6,143 nucleotides of DNA. Source: Archangium sp. GTDB taxonomy: Bacteria; Myxococcota; Myxococcia; Myxococcales; Myxococcaceae. The position numbers and the translations under genes were made by a program. Under the pieces are notes generated by a model. It was not told where the DNA came from. It did not search any database and was given only the letters and a program-made list of their open reading frames with translations. The DNA lies in NCBI GenBank assembly GCA_016793525.1, contig JAEUJT010000076.1, positions 1 to 6,143 on the forward strand, given 5' to 3'. Below, one piece after another: positions 1-5,362 of the stretch (its first letter is position 1; every line of letters starts with the position of its first letter).

Positions 1-959
1 AGGTGCCGGTGTCTGACGGCGTCATCGACGCGGCATTGACCCAAGGCCGAGCGCTGGCGGTGGCCAACGTGCGCGACGACGCCCGCTTCTCCAAGCGCGA
101 CAGCGTGCTGCTCTACGGCGTGCACCAGGTGTTGTGCGTGCCCATCGGCCACCAAGCGCCCTTCGACGGCGTGCTGTATTTGAACCGCACCACCGTGTCC
201 GAGGAGCCACCCGAGCGCCTGCTCCAAGTGAGCGCGGCCATGGCCCAGGTGGTGCTCGCCGGCATCTTGAAGTTCCGCGCGGCCGCGCCTGACACCAACG
301 GCCTGCGGCGGCTGCTGCACCGCTTCTACAGCGCGCCGGTGGTGGAGCGCCGGTTGACCGACCTGAAGACGGGGAAGCTGCCGCTGAGCCACGTTGCGCC
401 CTGCCAAGCCACCGTGCTGCACCTCGGGCTCGACACCTCGGGCGGGGCCATGGCCAAGCTCCCGGCGGAGCGCGCCGCCGACGTGGTGGGCCTCTTCCAC
501 CGGCTGGCGAGCGAGGTGGTGTTCAACTTCGAAGGCACCGTCGATGTGCTGACGGCCGACGCGGTGCGCACGCTCTTCGGAGCGCCGTATGCGGCGGGCG
601 ACGACGCGGCGAGGGCCCTCCGCGCGGCGCTGCGCTTCAAGGCGGAGTGGGCAAAGGCGATGAACCAACGCCCGGTGCGCGAGCGGCTGGCGGTGTGCGC
701 GGGGCTCGCGACGGGGCCGCTCCGCGCTGGGCTGGTGGGCACCGATGCCAGCCTCACCTCGGTGGCCTTCGGCGAGCCAGTGCAGCGGGCGCTCGGCGTG
801 CTCCACCTCGCCGAGGCGGGTCAGGTGCTCGTCGCGGGCGAAGACTCCGCGGGGCTGGGAGGCACCTTCGGCATCGCTCCGGTAGGCGAACGCGTGTTGC
901 CCGGCGGCCGAGAGAAGGTGCCGCTGTTCGAAGTGCTCGGCGAGCTGCGCCCGGCGTGA
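1..959 (+). CDS. GAF domain plus degenerate class III cyclase-like signalling protein (5' end outside window)
   Basis: The frame is open from the left edge and stops at TGA 957-959, so the 318 visible residues (counted from the codon at 3-5) are a C-terminal part. Residues 1-90 resemble the second half of a GAF sensor domain: NVRDDARF at 22-29, then VLCVPI and DGVLYLNR. Residues about 134-280 match a class III adenylate/guanylate cyclase homology domain: EGTVDVLTADAVRTLFGAP at 177-195, a segment resembling the GxxxAGxVG strand, and AEAGQVLVAGE near 270-280. By eye, D144 and D186 could be the two metal-binding aspartates. However, the purine-selecting Lys is V182 and the transition-state Asn and Arg are Q261 and G265. 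Catalysis is therefore doubtful, and a regulatory or ligand-binding role is as likely. Known myxobacterial relatives often carry an N-terminal FHA domain, which cannot be checked here. Family assignment is fairly sure; activity is inference. Confidence 0.85.
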   Translation, partial: VPVSDGVIDAALTQGRALAVANVRDDARFSKRDSVLLYGVHQVLCVPIGHQAPFDGVLYLNRTTVSEEPPERLLQVSAAMAQVVLAGILKFRAAAPDTNGLRRLLHRFYSAPVVERRLTDLKTGKLPLSHVAPCQATVLHLGLDTSGGAMAKLPAERAADVVGLFHRLASEVVFNFEGTVDVLTADAVRTLFGAPYAAGDDAARALRAALRFKAEWAKAMNQRPVRERLAVCAGLATGPLRAGLVGTDASLTSVAFGEPVQRALGVLHLAEAGQVLVAGEDSAGLGGTFGIAPVGERVLPGGREKVPLFEVLGELRPA

Positions 960-972
960 TTATTCGCCAGAA

Positions 973-1010
973 CGAGACACTGACATCTCGAATGAATTGA
1001 CTCTCAATTC
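973..1010. repeat. Two adjacent inverted repeats in the 76-bp gap before the PEBP lipoprotein gene
   Basis: The gap 960-1035 is more AT-rich than the genes beside it. It holds CGAGA (973-977) pairing with TCTCG (986-990) across 8 nt. Three bases further on, GAATTGA (994-1000) pairs perfectly with TCAATTC (1004-1010) across 3 nt. They could be operator half-sites or RNA hairpins at the end of the cyclase-like gene or in the leader of the lipoprotein gene. There is no T-run after either, so a classical intrinsic terminator is unlikely. TTGACT at 997-1002 resembles a -35 box but has no convincing -10 at 16-18 nt. Confidence 0.4.
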
Positions 1011-1035
1011 TCCGATTCCTGGCCAGTGTAACGCC

Positions 1036-1632
1036 ATGACCAGACTGTCTCTCGCGGTAGCCATGGTGGTGTTCTCGTGCAGCAGCGCTCCCGAAGACGA
1101 TGCGCCGCCCGTCGATGCAGGAGAAAAAGACGCCGGCATCGCTGACGCGGGAACAGCCGACGCTGGGGTCGCTGACGCAGGCACCGAATTCGCGCTCTCC
1201 AGCACCGTGCTGACTGAGGGCGCTGTCTTCCCCGTGCGCTACACCTGCGCCGACACCATGACCATGGGCCGAGTGGCGCCGCCGCTGGCGTGGACCTCGA
1301 ACGCGTCGGCGAAGAGCTACGCGGTGGTGATGACCGACACGAGCATCGCCCTCATCCACTGGGTGGCGTGGGACATTTCGGCGTCGACCACGTCGCTCGC
1401 CGAGGGCGTGGTGCCTGCGGGGACCAAGCAGACGACGAGCTACGACAACGTGACCGTGGGGTACCGCGGCCCGTGCCCTCCGGTGTCACACGGGTACCGT
1501 TTCGTGGTCACCGCGCTCGACGTGGAGGTACTCCCGGGTGTCACCGCGGCTTCCTCACGCGCGCAGGTGCAGGCAGCCATTGCCGCGCACGCCGTCGCGT
1601 CGGCATCGCTCTCGGGCACCTACGGCCCCTGA
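1036..1632 (+). CDS. YbhB/YbcL family Raf kinase inhibitor-like (PEBP) lipoprotein
   Basis: The protein has 198 residues. ATG 1036 is chosen because it directly begins a lipoprotein signal peptide: a short MTRL start, a hydrophobic stretch, and a VFSC lipobox with Cys15 as the predicted lipidated residue. A TTG at 997 would add 13 residues that spoil the signal. No strong ribosome binding site is seen. Residues 27-51 are a five-fold DAGxx linker. The globular part from about 53 carries PEBP-family landmarks: APPLAW (81-86), HW (108-109), GYRGPCPP (142-149), His152 with YRF, TALDVEVLPG (159-168), and a C-terminal SGTYGP like the usual end of YbhB proteins. The DPDAP-like ligand loop before HW is shortened to TDTSIAL. 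The YbhB fold binds small anionic ligands in known members; the biological role here is unknown. Predicted location is the cell envelope, lipid-anchored. Family call is confident. Confidence 0.9.
   Translation: MTRLSLAVAMVVFSCSSAPEDDAPPVDAGEKDAGIADAGTADAGVADAGTEFALSSTVLTEGAVFPVRYTCADTMTMGRVAPPLAWTSNASAKSYAVVMTDTSIALIHWVAWDISASTTSLAEGVVPAGTKQTTSYDNVTVGYRGPCPPVSHGYRFVVTALDVEVLPGVTAASSRAQVQAAIAAHAVASASLSGTYGP
1114..1188 (+). repeat. Five tandem 15-nt units encoding DAGxx pentapeptides
   Basis: Five consecutive in-frame units encode DAGEK, DAGIA, DAGTA, DAGVA and DAGTE. The DAG codons are gat-gca-gga, gac-gcc-ggc, gac-gcg-gga, gac-gct-ggg and gac-gca-ggc, so peptide identity is exact while third bases vary. 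It forms the flexible spacer between the lipidated Cys and the PEBP domain. Confidence 0.85.
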
Positions 1633-1663
1633 CGCGGCGCTCCTGCCGAGTGGTGGCGCCGCG
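1633..1663. terminator. Perfect 8-bp GC stem-loop between convergent genes (possible bidirectional terminator)
   Basis: CGCGGCGC (1633-1640) is perfectly complementary to GCGCCGCG (1656-1663) across a 15-nt loop. It begins directly after the TGA of the + strand lipoprotein gene and lies 25 bp from the end of the convergent - strand gene. There is no T-run on either side, so if it acts in termination it is not a canonical rho-independent terminator. In DNA this GC-rich such a stem could also be chance. Confidence 0.35.
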
Positions 1664-1688
1664 GGCGAACGAAACGACCGTGCCGGAG

Positions 1689-2480
1689 CTACTCGAGCAC
1701 GACGATGGACTGGAACAGCCTGTTGACGACGAGGAAGGTCGTCTCGCGGTTTCCAGCGGCGTGCTTCACGAGGGACTGCGTCTTGACCGACAGCGAGCCC
1801 ACGCCCTCCGGCAACTGCTCCATCACGCCCACCGGGATCTCAGCCGTACCGTCAGCCGACGCAAACGCGCATTCCGCCGACGTCGAGCGCTGAGCCGATT
1901 GCTGACCACCGATTTCGACGAGCACCTTGCTCTCGCTGAGACCGGCCCACGAAACCGTGAGCGCATCGCTTCGCTGGTGCTTGGGGCATTCTTGCGACGC
2001 GCAGCCGCGCACTGCCGCCCACGTCGGTGCCGTGATCGTGACTGGCGCAGGCGCGACGACGGTCTTTCCGGAGAAATCAGACCCCGACATTCCGTTCGCG
2101 CCGAAGGTCAACACTTCGCCGCCCACCCAGAGCGCCTGGCCCCAGGACGCGCCGTAGAGGTTCTCAGCGTTGGGCGACGCCGAGATGGCGCCTTCGACGC
2201 TGGTGCCCTCAACGGTCAACGTGCCCACGGGCTCGAAGGACAGGCTCGTGGCTCCGGTGAAGTCGCACGTCGTGAGCGTGCAGGCTCCAACCGTCGTGGA
2301 GGAACAGGACGCCGCCTTCCCTTGAGCGGTCTCCGTCCAGAACCAACCGGTGATGGAGCTCGATGGCCCACCGGCGGCGCCACTGGTCTGCTAATCGAGA
2401 ATCACCGTGCCGAACTGCCTGGGCCCACAGCCGAGGAACACCACGGCAGCAACGAGGGTGCTGTACATCGAGCGCGTCAT
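1689..2480 (-). pseudogene. Cysteine-rich lipoprotein gene interrupted by in-frame TAG at codon 30
   Basis: Read on the - strand, ATG 2480-2478 has a GAGGT ribosome binding site 4 nt upstream and an in-frame TGA at 2489-2487. It encodes a lipoprotein signal peptide with lipobox FLGC (Cys18), then GPRQFGTVILD and TAG at 2393-2391. The same frame then runs open for 233 codons to the TAG at 1691-1689, with strongly GC-biased third positions. Intact, the product would be about 262 residues plus the amber position: an envelope lipoprotein of beta-rich look with six further cysteines (59, 67, 72, 160, 165, 204), enough for three disulfides. The first downstream start is GTG 2228, which gives 179 residues without a signal peptide and loses three of the cysteines. 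I do not recognise a named family. Recent nonsense mutation is the simplest reading; sequencing error or readthrough are alternatives. It lies 79 nt after the kinase gene in the same direction. Confidence 0.75.
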
Positions 2481-2483
2481 GAG

Positions 2484-2488
2484 ACCTC
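2484..2488 (-). promoter_or_regulatory. Ribosome binding site fixing the start of the interrupted lipoprotein gene
   Basis: On the - strand GAGGT stands 4 nt before ATG 2480. Together with the lipobox it encodes, this is the main reason to place the gene start upstream of the TAG rather than at GTG 2228. Confidence 0.6.
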
Positions 2489-2491
2489 ATT

Positions 2492-2522
2492 TCGAGAGCG
2501 TGTTCCGCACGCGGAATCTCGA
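2492..2522 (-). repeat. Compound inverted repeat in the leader of the lipoprotein gene
   Basis: TCGAGA (2492-2497) pairs with TCTCGA (2517-2522). Inside, two exclusive pairings exist: TTCCGC with GCGGAA (2503-2508, 2511-2516), or GCGTG with CACGC (2498-2502, 2508-2512) closing a 5-nt loop. It lies in the 79-nt gap between the kinase stop and the lipoprotein start, ending 3 nt before the ribosome binding site. It could be an operator, an RNA control hairpin or a weak terminator after the kinase gene. No T-run follows. Confidence 0.4.
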
Positions 2523-2559
2523 CCACACATCACCGAGATGCAACTTCGGCGGTTGAACC

Positions 2560-4200
2560 TCAGGGCGGCGTCCAGTCGGGCATGTACGTGCGGCACACCG
2601 CGCGCGCTCGGCGGACGACGGCTGCGTCTCCCAGGGCGTCGAGCCGGTTGTACACGCCGTTGAGCTGCCCCACGTCGCGGCGAGCGCACTCCGCCTCGAG
2701 CAGCAACAACCACAGCGCGCGTTTTCCCTCGGCGGTGGTCGCGGTGTTGATGGCCGACATGCGCCGCGCGGAGATGGCGTCCCACGCACCGGTCTTCGCT
2801 AGCGCTGACAGCTCGGCGACCAGCGTCTTTTCGTCGTCGGACAAAGGCTGCGCCGCGGCGGGCTTCACCTGCCGACCGACCACGCCGGGAGCGGGTGTTC
2901 CTTCCTGCAGAGACGTCGTCGCCGGACGAAGAATCTTCATCGCCGCGGATCCGCCATCGCGCGCAACATCGGAGGGTCCGGTCGCGTCCATCACCACGGC
3001 ACCAGCGTCAGACGGGTTCACCGTGGGGTCTCGCACGGCGGCGAGCGGTGTCTTCTCCACGCCGTACGGCCGCGCCGCGCTCGCCGCTTCGTCCGCGCGC
3101 GTTTGGGCTCGCCACGCCGCGACGACTCCGCCCAGCACCAACATGCCCGTGGCCACCACCCACGGCGCCCACGACGTACGTCGAGGTGGAGGCAGCGGCA
3201 TCGGCGTGGCCGGCTTGGGCACCACGCCCGGGCCCGGCGTCGCCGTTGCGCCCATCAGCAGCGACTCGCTCACCGCACCTCCCGGCGTCGCGACTCCAGA
3301 CGGAGCCGATGGCGTCGGCGCCGACGGCATCGCGGTCGCCTGCAGCGCCTCGCCTGTGAAGGCGTGCACGAAGGTCGCGACGTCGGGCGTGCGCTGCGCC
3401 TTGTCTTTCACCAGCGCGTGCTCGATGGCCGCGATGGCCTCGTCTGGAACTCCCTGGGCCACCTCGCGCAGCGGCCGGTGGGGCTCATACGCGATGCGGA
3501 ACACCACCTGCGCCACCGACTCCGCGCGGAACGGTGCCTGCCCGGAGAGCAGCTCGTAGCACACCGACCCGAGGGAGAAGACGTCGCTCTGGGCCGAAAC
3601 CTCTTTGTTTTTCCCCAGCGCTTGCTCGGGCGACATGTACAGCGGCGTACCGAGCAACGTTGCCTCGGTGGTCTGCACCACGGCGCCGTCGGCCAACTTG
3701 GAGATGCCGAAGTCGAGCACCTTCACCTGGTCGCCCAGCGCGGTGGGCACGAGGACGATGTTGTCGGGCTTCAAGTCGCGGTGCACCACGCCGGCCGCGT
3801 GTGCCACCTGCAGCGCCGCTCCCACTTGGCGAACCACCGCGCGGGCCGCCTCGAACGAGAGCGGGCCCGCCGCCAGCCGCCCCGCGAGGCTCTCGCCCTT
3901 CAGGTACTCCATGACGAGGTACGGCTCGCCGCTGGGGAGCTGGTTGAAGTCGAGCACCTGCACGATGTTGGGGTGCTCGAGCCGCGCGGCGATTTCGGCT
4001 TCGCGGCGGAAGCGGGCTGCCACATCGGGCGACAGCTGGGCCACCGGCGTGCGCAGCACCTTGATGGCCACCTGCTTCCCCGAGAGCCGCCGGTGCCGCG
4101 CGAGCCACACCTCGCCCATGCCACCGCGCCCCAGCCGCCGCTCCACGTCGTACGTCTCGGAGACGACGACACCTTCCTGCAGGGGCGACGCGTCGGTCAT
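2560..4200 (-). CDS. Membrane-anchored Ser/Thr protein kinase (Hanks type, Pkn/PknB-like)
   Basis: The protein has 546 residues. An N-terminal kinase domain (about 16-285) phosphorylates Ser/Thr in the cytoplasm. Its motifs are intact: glycine loop GRGGMGEV (24-31), VAIK with Lys47, helix-C Glu67, HRDLKPDN (140-147, an RD kinase), DFG (163-165), an activation loop with Thr177, Thr178 and Thr181, GTPLYMSPEQ (184-193), and DVFSLG (206-211). A Pro/Ala/Thr-rich linker (about 288-342) leads to one transmembrane segment (344-363). After it come a disordered-looking stretch with DAG and DATG, and a helical C-terminal domain (about 454-540) with Cys505 and Cys536 that would face the periplasm. That domain lacks PASTA repeats and I do not recognise it; sensing is inference. 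ATG 4200 is used, with a weak ribosome binding site, and the kinase domain begins soon after it. The next gene in the same direction is the interrupted lipoprotein. Confidence 0.95.
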   Translation of the reverse strand: MTDASPLQEGVVVSETYDVERRLGRGGMGEVWLARHRRLSGKQVAIKVLRTPVAQLSPDVAARFRREAEIAARLEHPNIVQVLDFNQLPSGEPYLVMEYLKGESLAGRLAAGPLSFEAARAVVRQVGAALQVAHAAGVVHRDLKPDNIVLVPTALGDQVKVLDFGISKLADGAVVQTTEATLLGTPLYMSPEQALGKNKEVSAQSDVFSLGSVCYELLSGQAPFRAESVAQVVFRIAYEPHRPLREVAQGVPDEAIAAIEHALVKDKAQRTPDVATFVHAFTGEALQATAMPSAPTPSAPSGVATPGGAVSESLLMGATATPGPGVVPKPATPMPLPPPRRTSWAPWVVATGMLVLGGVVAAWRAQTRADEAASAARPYGVEKTPLAAVRDPTVNPSDAGAVVMDATGPSDVARDGGSAAMKILRPATTSLQEGTPAPGVVGRQVKPAAAQPLSDDEKTLVAELSALAKTGAWDAISARRMSAINTATTAEGKRALWLLLLEAECARRDVGQLNGVYNRLDALGDAAVVRRARAVCRTYMPDWTPP

Positions 4201-4467
4201 GAGGCGCCGACTCTACCGTGGAGCCCCGAGCGCCCGCCCTCCATTCGCCAGCGGCCGTTTTTTGTACTCCATGTTCGAGGCGCCCAACTCAGCGCTCACC
4301 TGCCCCAGCCGAATCTGCGTTGGACCTCCCGAACATTGGCAGAGGGCGCACTGATGGGTCCCAGGTCTGGAAATGAGCCATGCGTGGATGCCTCCGTCAG
4401 CGCGATGGAGACCGTCGACGACGAGCAGCGGCGCGCGCCTCCACCCCCGCCCCGGTGGTGCCGGTGC

Positions 4468-4484
4468 AAGGTGCCTGACACTTT
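4468..4484. repeat. REP-like imperfect palindrome with GTGCCTGACAC core
   Basis: The motif AAGGTGCCTGACACTTT is an imperfect palindrome. Its core GTGCCTGACAC (reverse GTGTCAGGCAC) resembles, from memory, short repeats scattered between genes in many proteobacterial and myxobacterial genomes and often linked to REP-associated (IS200-like) transposases. Only one copy lies in the window, so repeat status is inferred from resemblance alone. Confidence 0.35.
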
Positions 4485-4526
4485 GTACGGGCTGCGAGCG
4501 GCTGACAGTCAGTCGACGCACGACAC

Positions 4527-4540
4527 GGAGAGCCTTCTCC
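4527..4540 (-). terminator. Short hairpin directly after the mazF-like stop codon
   Basis: GGAGA and TCTCC form a perfect 5-bp stem with a 4-nt loop, beginning at the base after the TGA of the mazF-like gene. No T-run follows on the - strand, so it may only stabilise the 3' end of the transcript or be chance. Confidence 0.25.
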
Positions 4541-4888
4541 TCAGCGCGCGCCGAGCACTGACTGCTGGAACCGCAGGCCCGCGAGAATCTGCTCCACCCG
4601 CTCGCGCGAGAGCGACCCAACGCGCTTTCCGAGCCGCGACTTCTCGACCGACGACACCTGCGCCACCAGCACGACGCTCTGCTTCGGAAGCCCACCCTCG
4701 CCCTCGTCGAGCAGCACGTTCCCCGGCTCCTTCGCGCGGTGGAGGTTCGACGTCAGCGCGCACACCACCACCGTCGACATTCGGGAGCGGTTGAAGACGT
4801 CGTCTTGAACCACCACGTGCGGGTGCACATCGACCTCGCCGGCGCCGTCGGGCGTGAGCCAGAACACGTCACCGCGCGAGACCTCCAT
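4541..4888 (-). CDS. PemK/MazF family endoribonuclease-like protein, no recognisable antitoxin gene beside it
   Basis: The protein has 115 residues, the usual MazF length. Members cut single-stranded mRNA, and most are toxins held by a MazE-type antitoxin. Landmarks are RGDVFWL (5-11), HPHVVVQDDVFNRS (22-35), TVVVCALTSN (39-48), a GNVLL strand, EGGLPKQSVV (64-73), and VEKSRLGKRVGSL near the C-terminus. Thr46 stands in the position of the conserved catalytic Thr. The conserved Arg of the usual RP motif is His22, so activity is uncertain, though this HP form may be normal in a subfamily. ATG 4888 is preferred over upstream starts because the family's RGD motif begins four residues later and a GAGAGGG sequence lies just upstream. 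Its ATG shares the A of the rnhA stop (TGATG), implying coupled translation. No MazE-like gene is seen upstream or in the 340 bp downstream. Confidence 0.88.
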   Translation of the reverse strand: MEVSRGDVFWLTPDGAGEVDVHPHVVVQDDVFNRSRMSTVVVCALTSNLHRAKEPGNVLLDEGEGGLPKQSVVLVAQVSSVEKSRLGKRVGSLSRERVEQILAGLRFQQSVLGAR

Positions 4889-5343
4889 CACGCCCTCTCG
4901 CGCCGGGCGGCCGCCCGCGCCTTCACCCGCTCTGGCACCAGCGCCTGCTTCGCCTCGTGCGCCAGCCCGTCGACGTAGTCGTTCCACCGGTCGTCGGAGT
5001 GGCCTCGCACCCACCGCGCCTGCGCGCCCAAAGCGAGGAAAGCCGCACGCACTGCCTCGGAGAGCTCCACGTCGCGCCGCGCACGCCACACCCCAGCCGC
5101 GACGTCGAGGGTGACGCGCGAATCACTCACCAGCTCCACGGTTTCTCCCACGTGCCACCCGCGCGCCTGCACCTCGCGCAACCCAGCGAGCGCCGCGTGG
5201 AGCTCCATCACGTTATTGGTGGTCGACCGCTCTCCCCCGCACCGCTCCGCCAGCAGCTCGTCTGCGCGCACGACCGCGAAGGCCCACCCACCGGGCAGGC
5301 AAGCGCGCTCATGAGCCGAGCCATCGGTGTAGACGCTCAGCAC
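4888..5343 (-). CDS. rnhA: Ribonuclease HI
   Basis: The protein has 151 residues, close to the 155 of E. coli RNase HI. It cleaves the RNA strand of RNA:DNA hybrids, as in R-loops and replication primers. The full DEDD active site is visible: Asp7 in YTDGSA, Glu47 in TTNNVMELHAAL, Asp74 in VSDS, and Asp125 in WNDYVDGLAHE, with the assisting His115 in RGHS. The basic protrusion of the E. coli enzyme seems shortened around residues 85-95, and a basic Arg/Ala-rich tail (about 136-151) follows the fold. GTG 5343 is the only start upstream that retains the first catalytic strand; there is no clear ribosome binding site. The start lies 19 nt after the aconitase stop, so reinitiation from acnA is plausible. 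Its TGA overlaps the ATG of the mazF-like gene by one base. Confidence 0.93.
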   Translation of the reverse strand: MLSVYTDGSAHERACLPGGWAFAVVRADELLAERCGGERSTTNNVMELHAALAGLREVQARGWHVGETVELVSDSRVTLDVAAGVWRARRDVELSEAVRAAFLALGAQARWVRGHSDDRWNDYVDGLAHEAKQALVPERVKARAAARRERA

Positions 5344-5361
5344 GCGACGGAGACGCTGAGC
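5335..5361 (-). promoter_or_regulatory. Inverted repeat enclosing the rnhA start codon
   Basis: GCTGAGC (5355-5361) and GCTCAGC (5335-5341) can form a perfect 7-bp stem with a 13-nt loop that holds the first two bases of GTG 5343. The same bases belong to an 11-bp near-perfect direct repeat, AGACGCTCAGC and AGACGCTGAGC, 20 bp apart on the + strand. The stem fills the acnA-rnhA gap and could limit rnhA initiation unless ribosomes finishing acnA open it. This role is inferred. Confidence 0.35.
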
Positions 5362-5362
5362 A

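Larger units (their letters stand above)
4201..4540. other. 340-bp gap between the mazF-like gene and the kinase gene: no convincing gene, several dyads
   Basis: I see no supportable coding region here. Short frames on the - strand (for example down to TAG at 4213-4215, and 4481-4296) have no ribosome binding site or recognisable family. It should hold the kinase promoter. The only AT-rich patch is a run of six A at 4258-4263 (- strand sense) within TACAAAAAAC, with a poor TTGGGC 15 nt upstream; this is weak. The part near mazF has small dyads: 4527-4540, GTCG/CGAC at 4512-4524, CTGAC-A-GTCAG at 4502-4512, and the REP-like motif at 4468-4484. No MazE-like antitoxin is recognisable in any frame. 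Confidence 0.5.

Noticed and set aside
997..1032. Sigma-70 promoter with TTGACT at 997
   Set aside because: The nearest -10-like bases (TGTAAC at 1027) are 24 nt away, too far for a standard spacer.
997..1035. TTG start extending the PEBP lipoprotein by 13 residues
   Set aside because: It would place a polar stretch before the signal peptide, and the bases form a dyad. ATG 1036 gives a proper lipoprotein signal.
754..1359. - strand open frame of 201 codons
   Set aside because: It is antisense to both the cyclase-like gene end and the PEBP gene, has no ribosome binding site and no recognisable domain.
2209..2526. - strand open frame overlapping the start of the interrupted lipoprotein gene
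   Set aside because: Its frame lacks a signal peptide or domain and is Arg/His-rich. The lipobox and downstream Cys-rich sequence are in the other frame.
1290..2663. Long + strand open frame of 457 codons
   Set aside because: It overlaps the PEBP gene in another frame and is antisense to the lipoprotein gene. Its translation is Arg/His/Gly-rich with no domain, typical of a shadow frame in GC-rich DNA.
4252..4263. CGGCCG followed by six T on the + strand, as an intrinsic terminator
   Set aside because: The stem is only a 6-bp palindrome with no usable loop, and no + strand gene ends nearby.
4213..4481. Possible small - strand gene or antitoxin between mazF and the kinase (frame with CALCQC and MEYKKRP)
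   Set aside because: There is no ribosome binding site, no fitting start, and no resemblance to MazE or other antitoxin folds. It cannot be told from a chance open frame.
3103..4794. Long + strand open frame of 563 codons
   Set aside because: It is antisense to the kinase with all motifs intact, crosses the gap and runs into the mazF-like gene. Its composition is Arg/His-rich and no family is recognisable.
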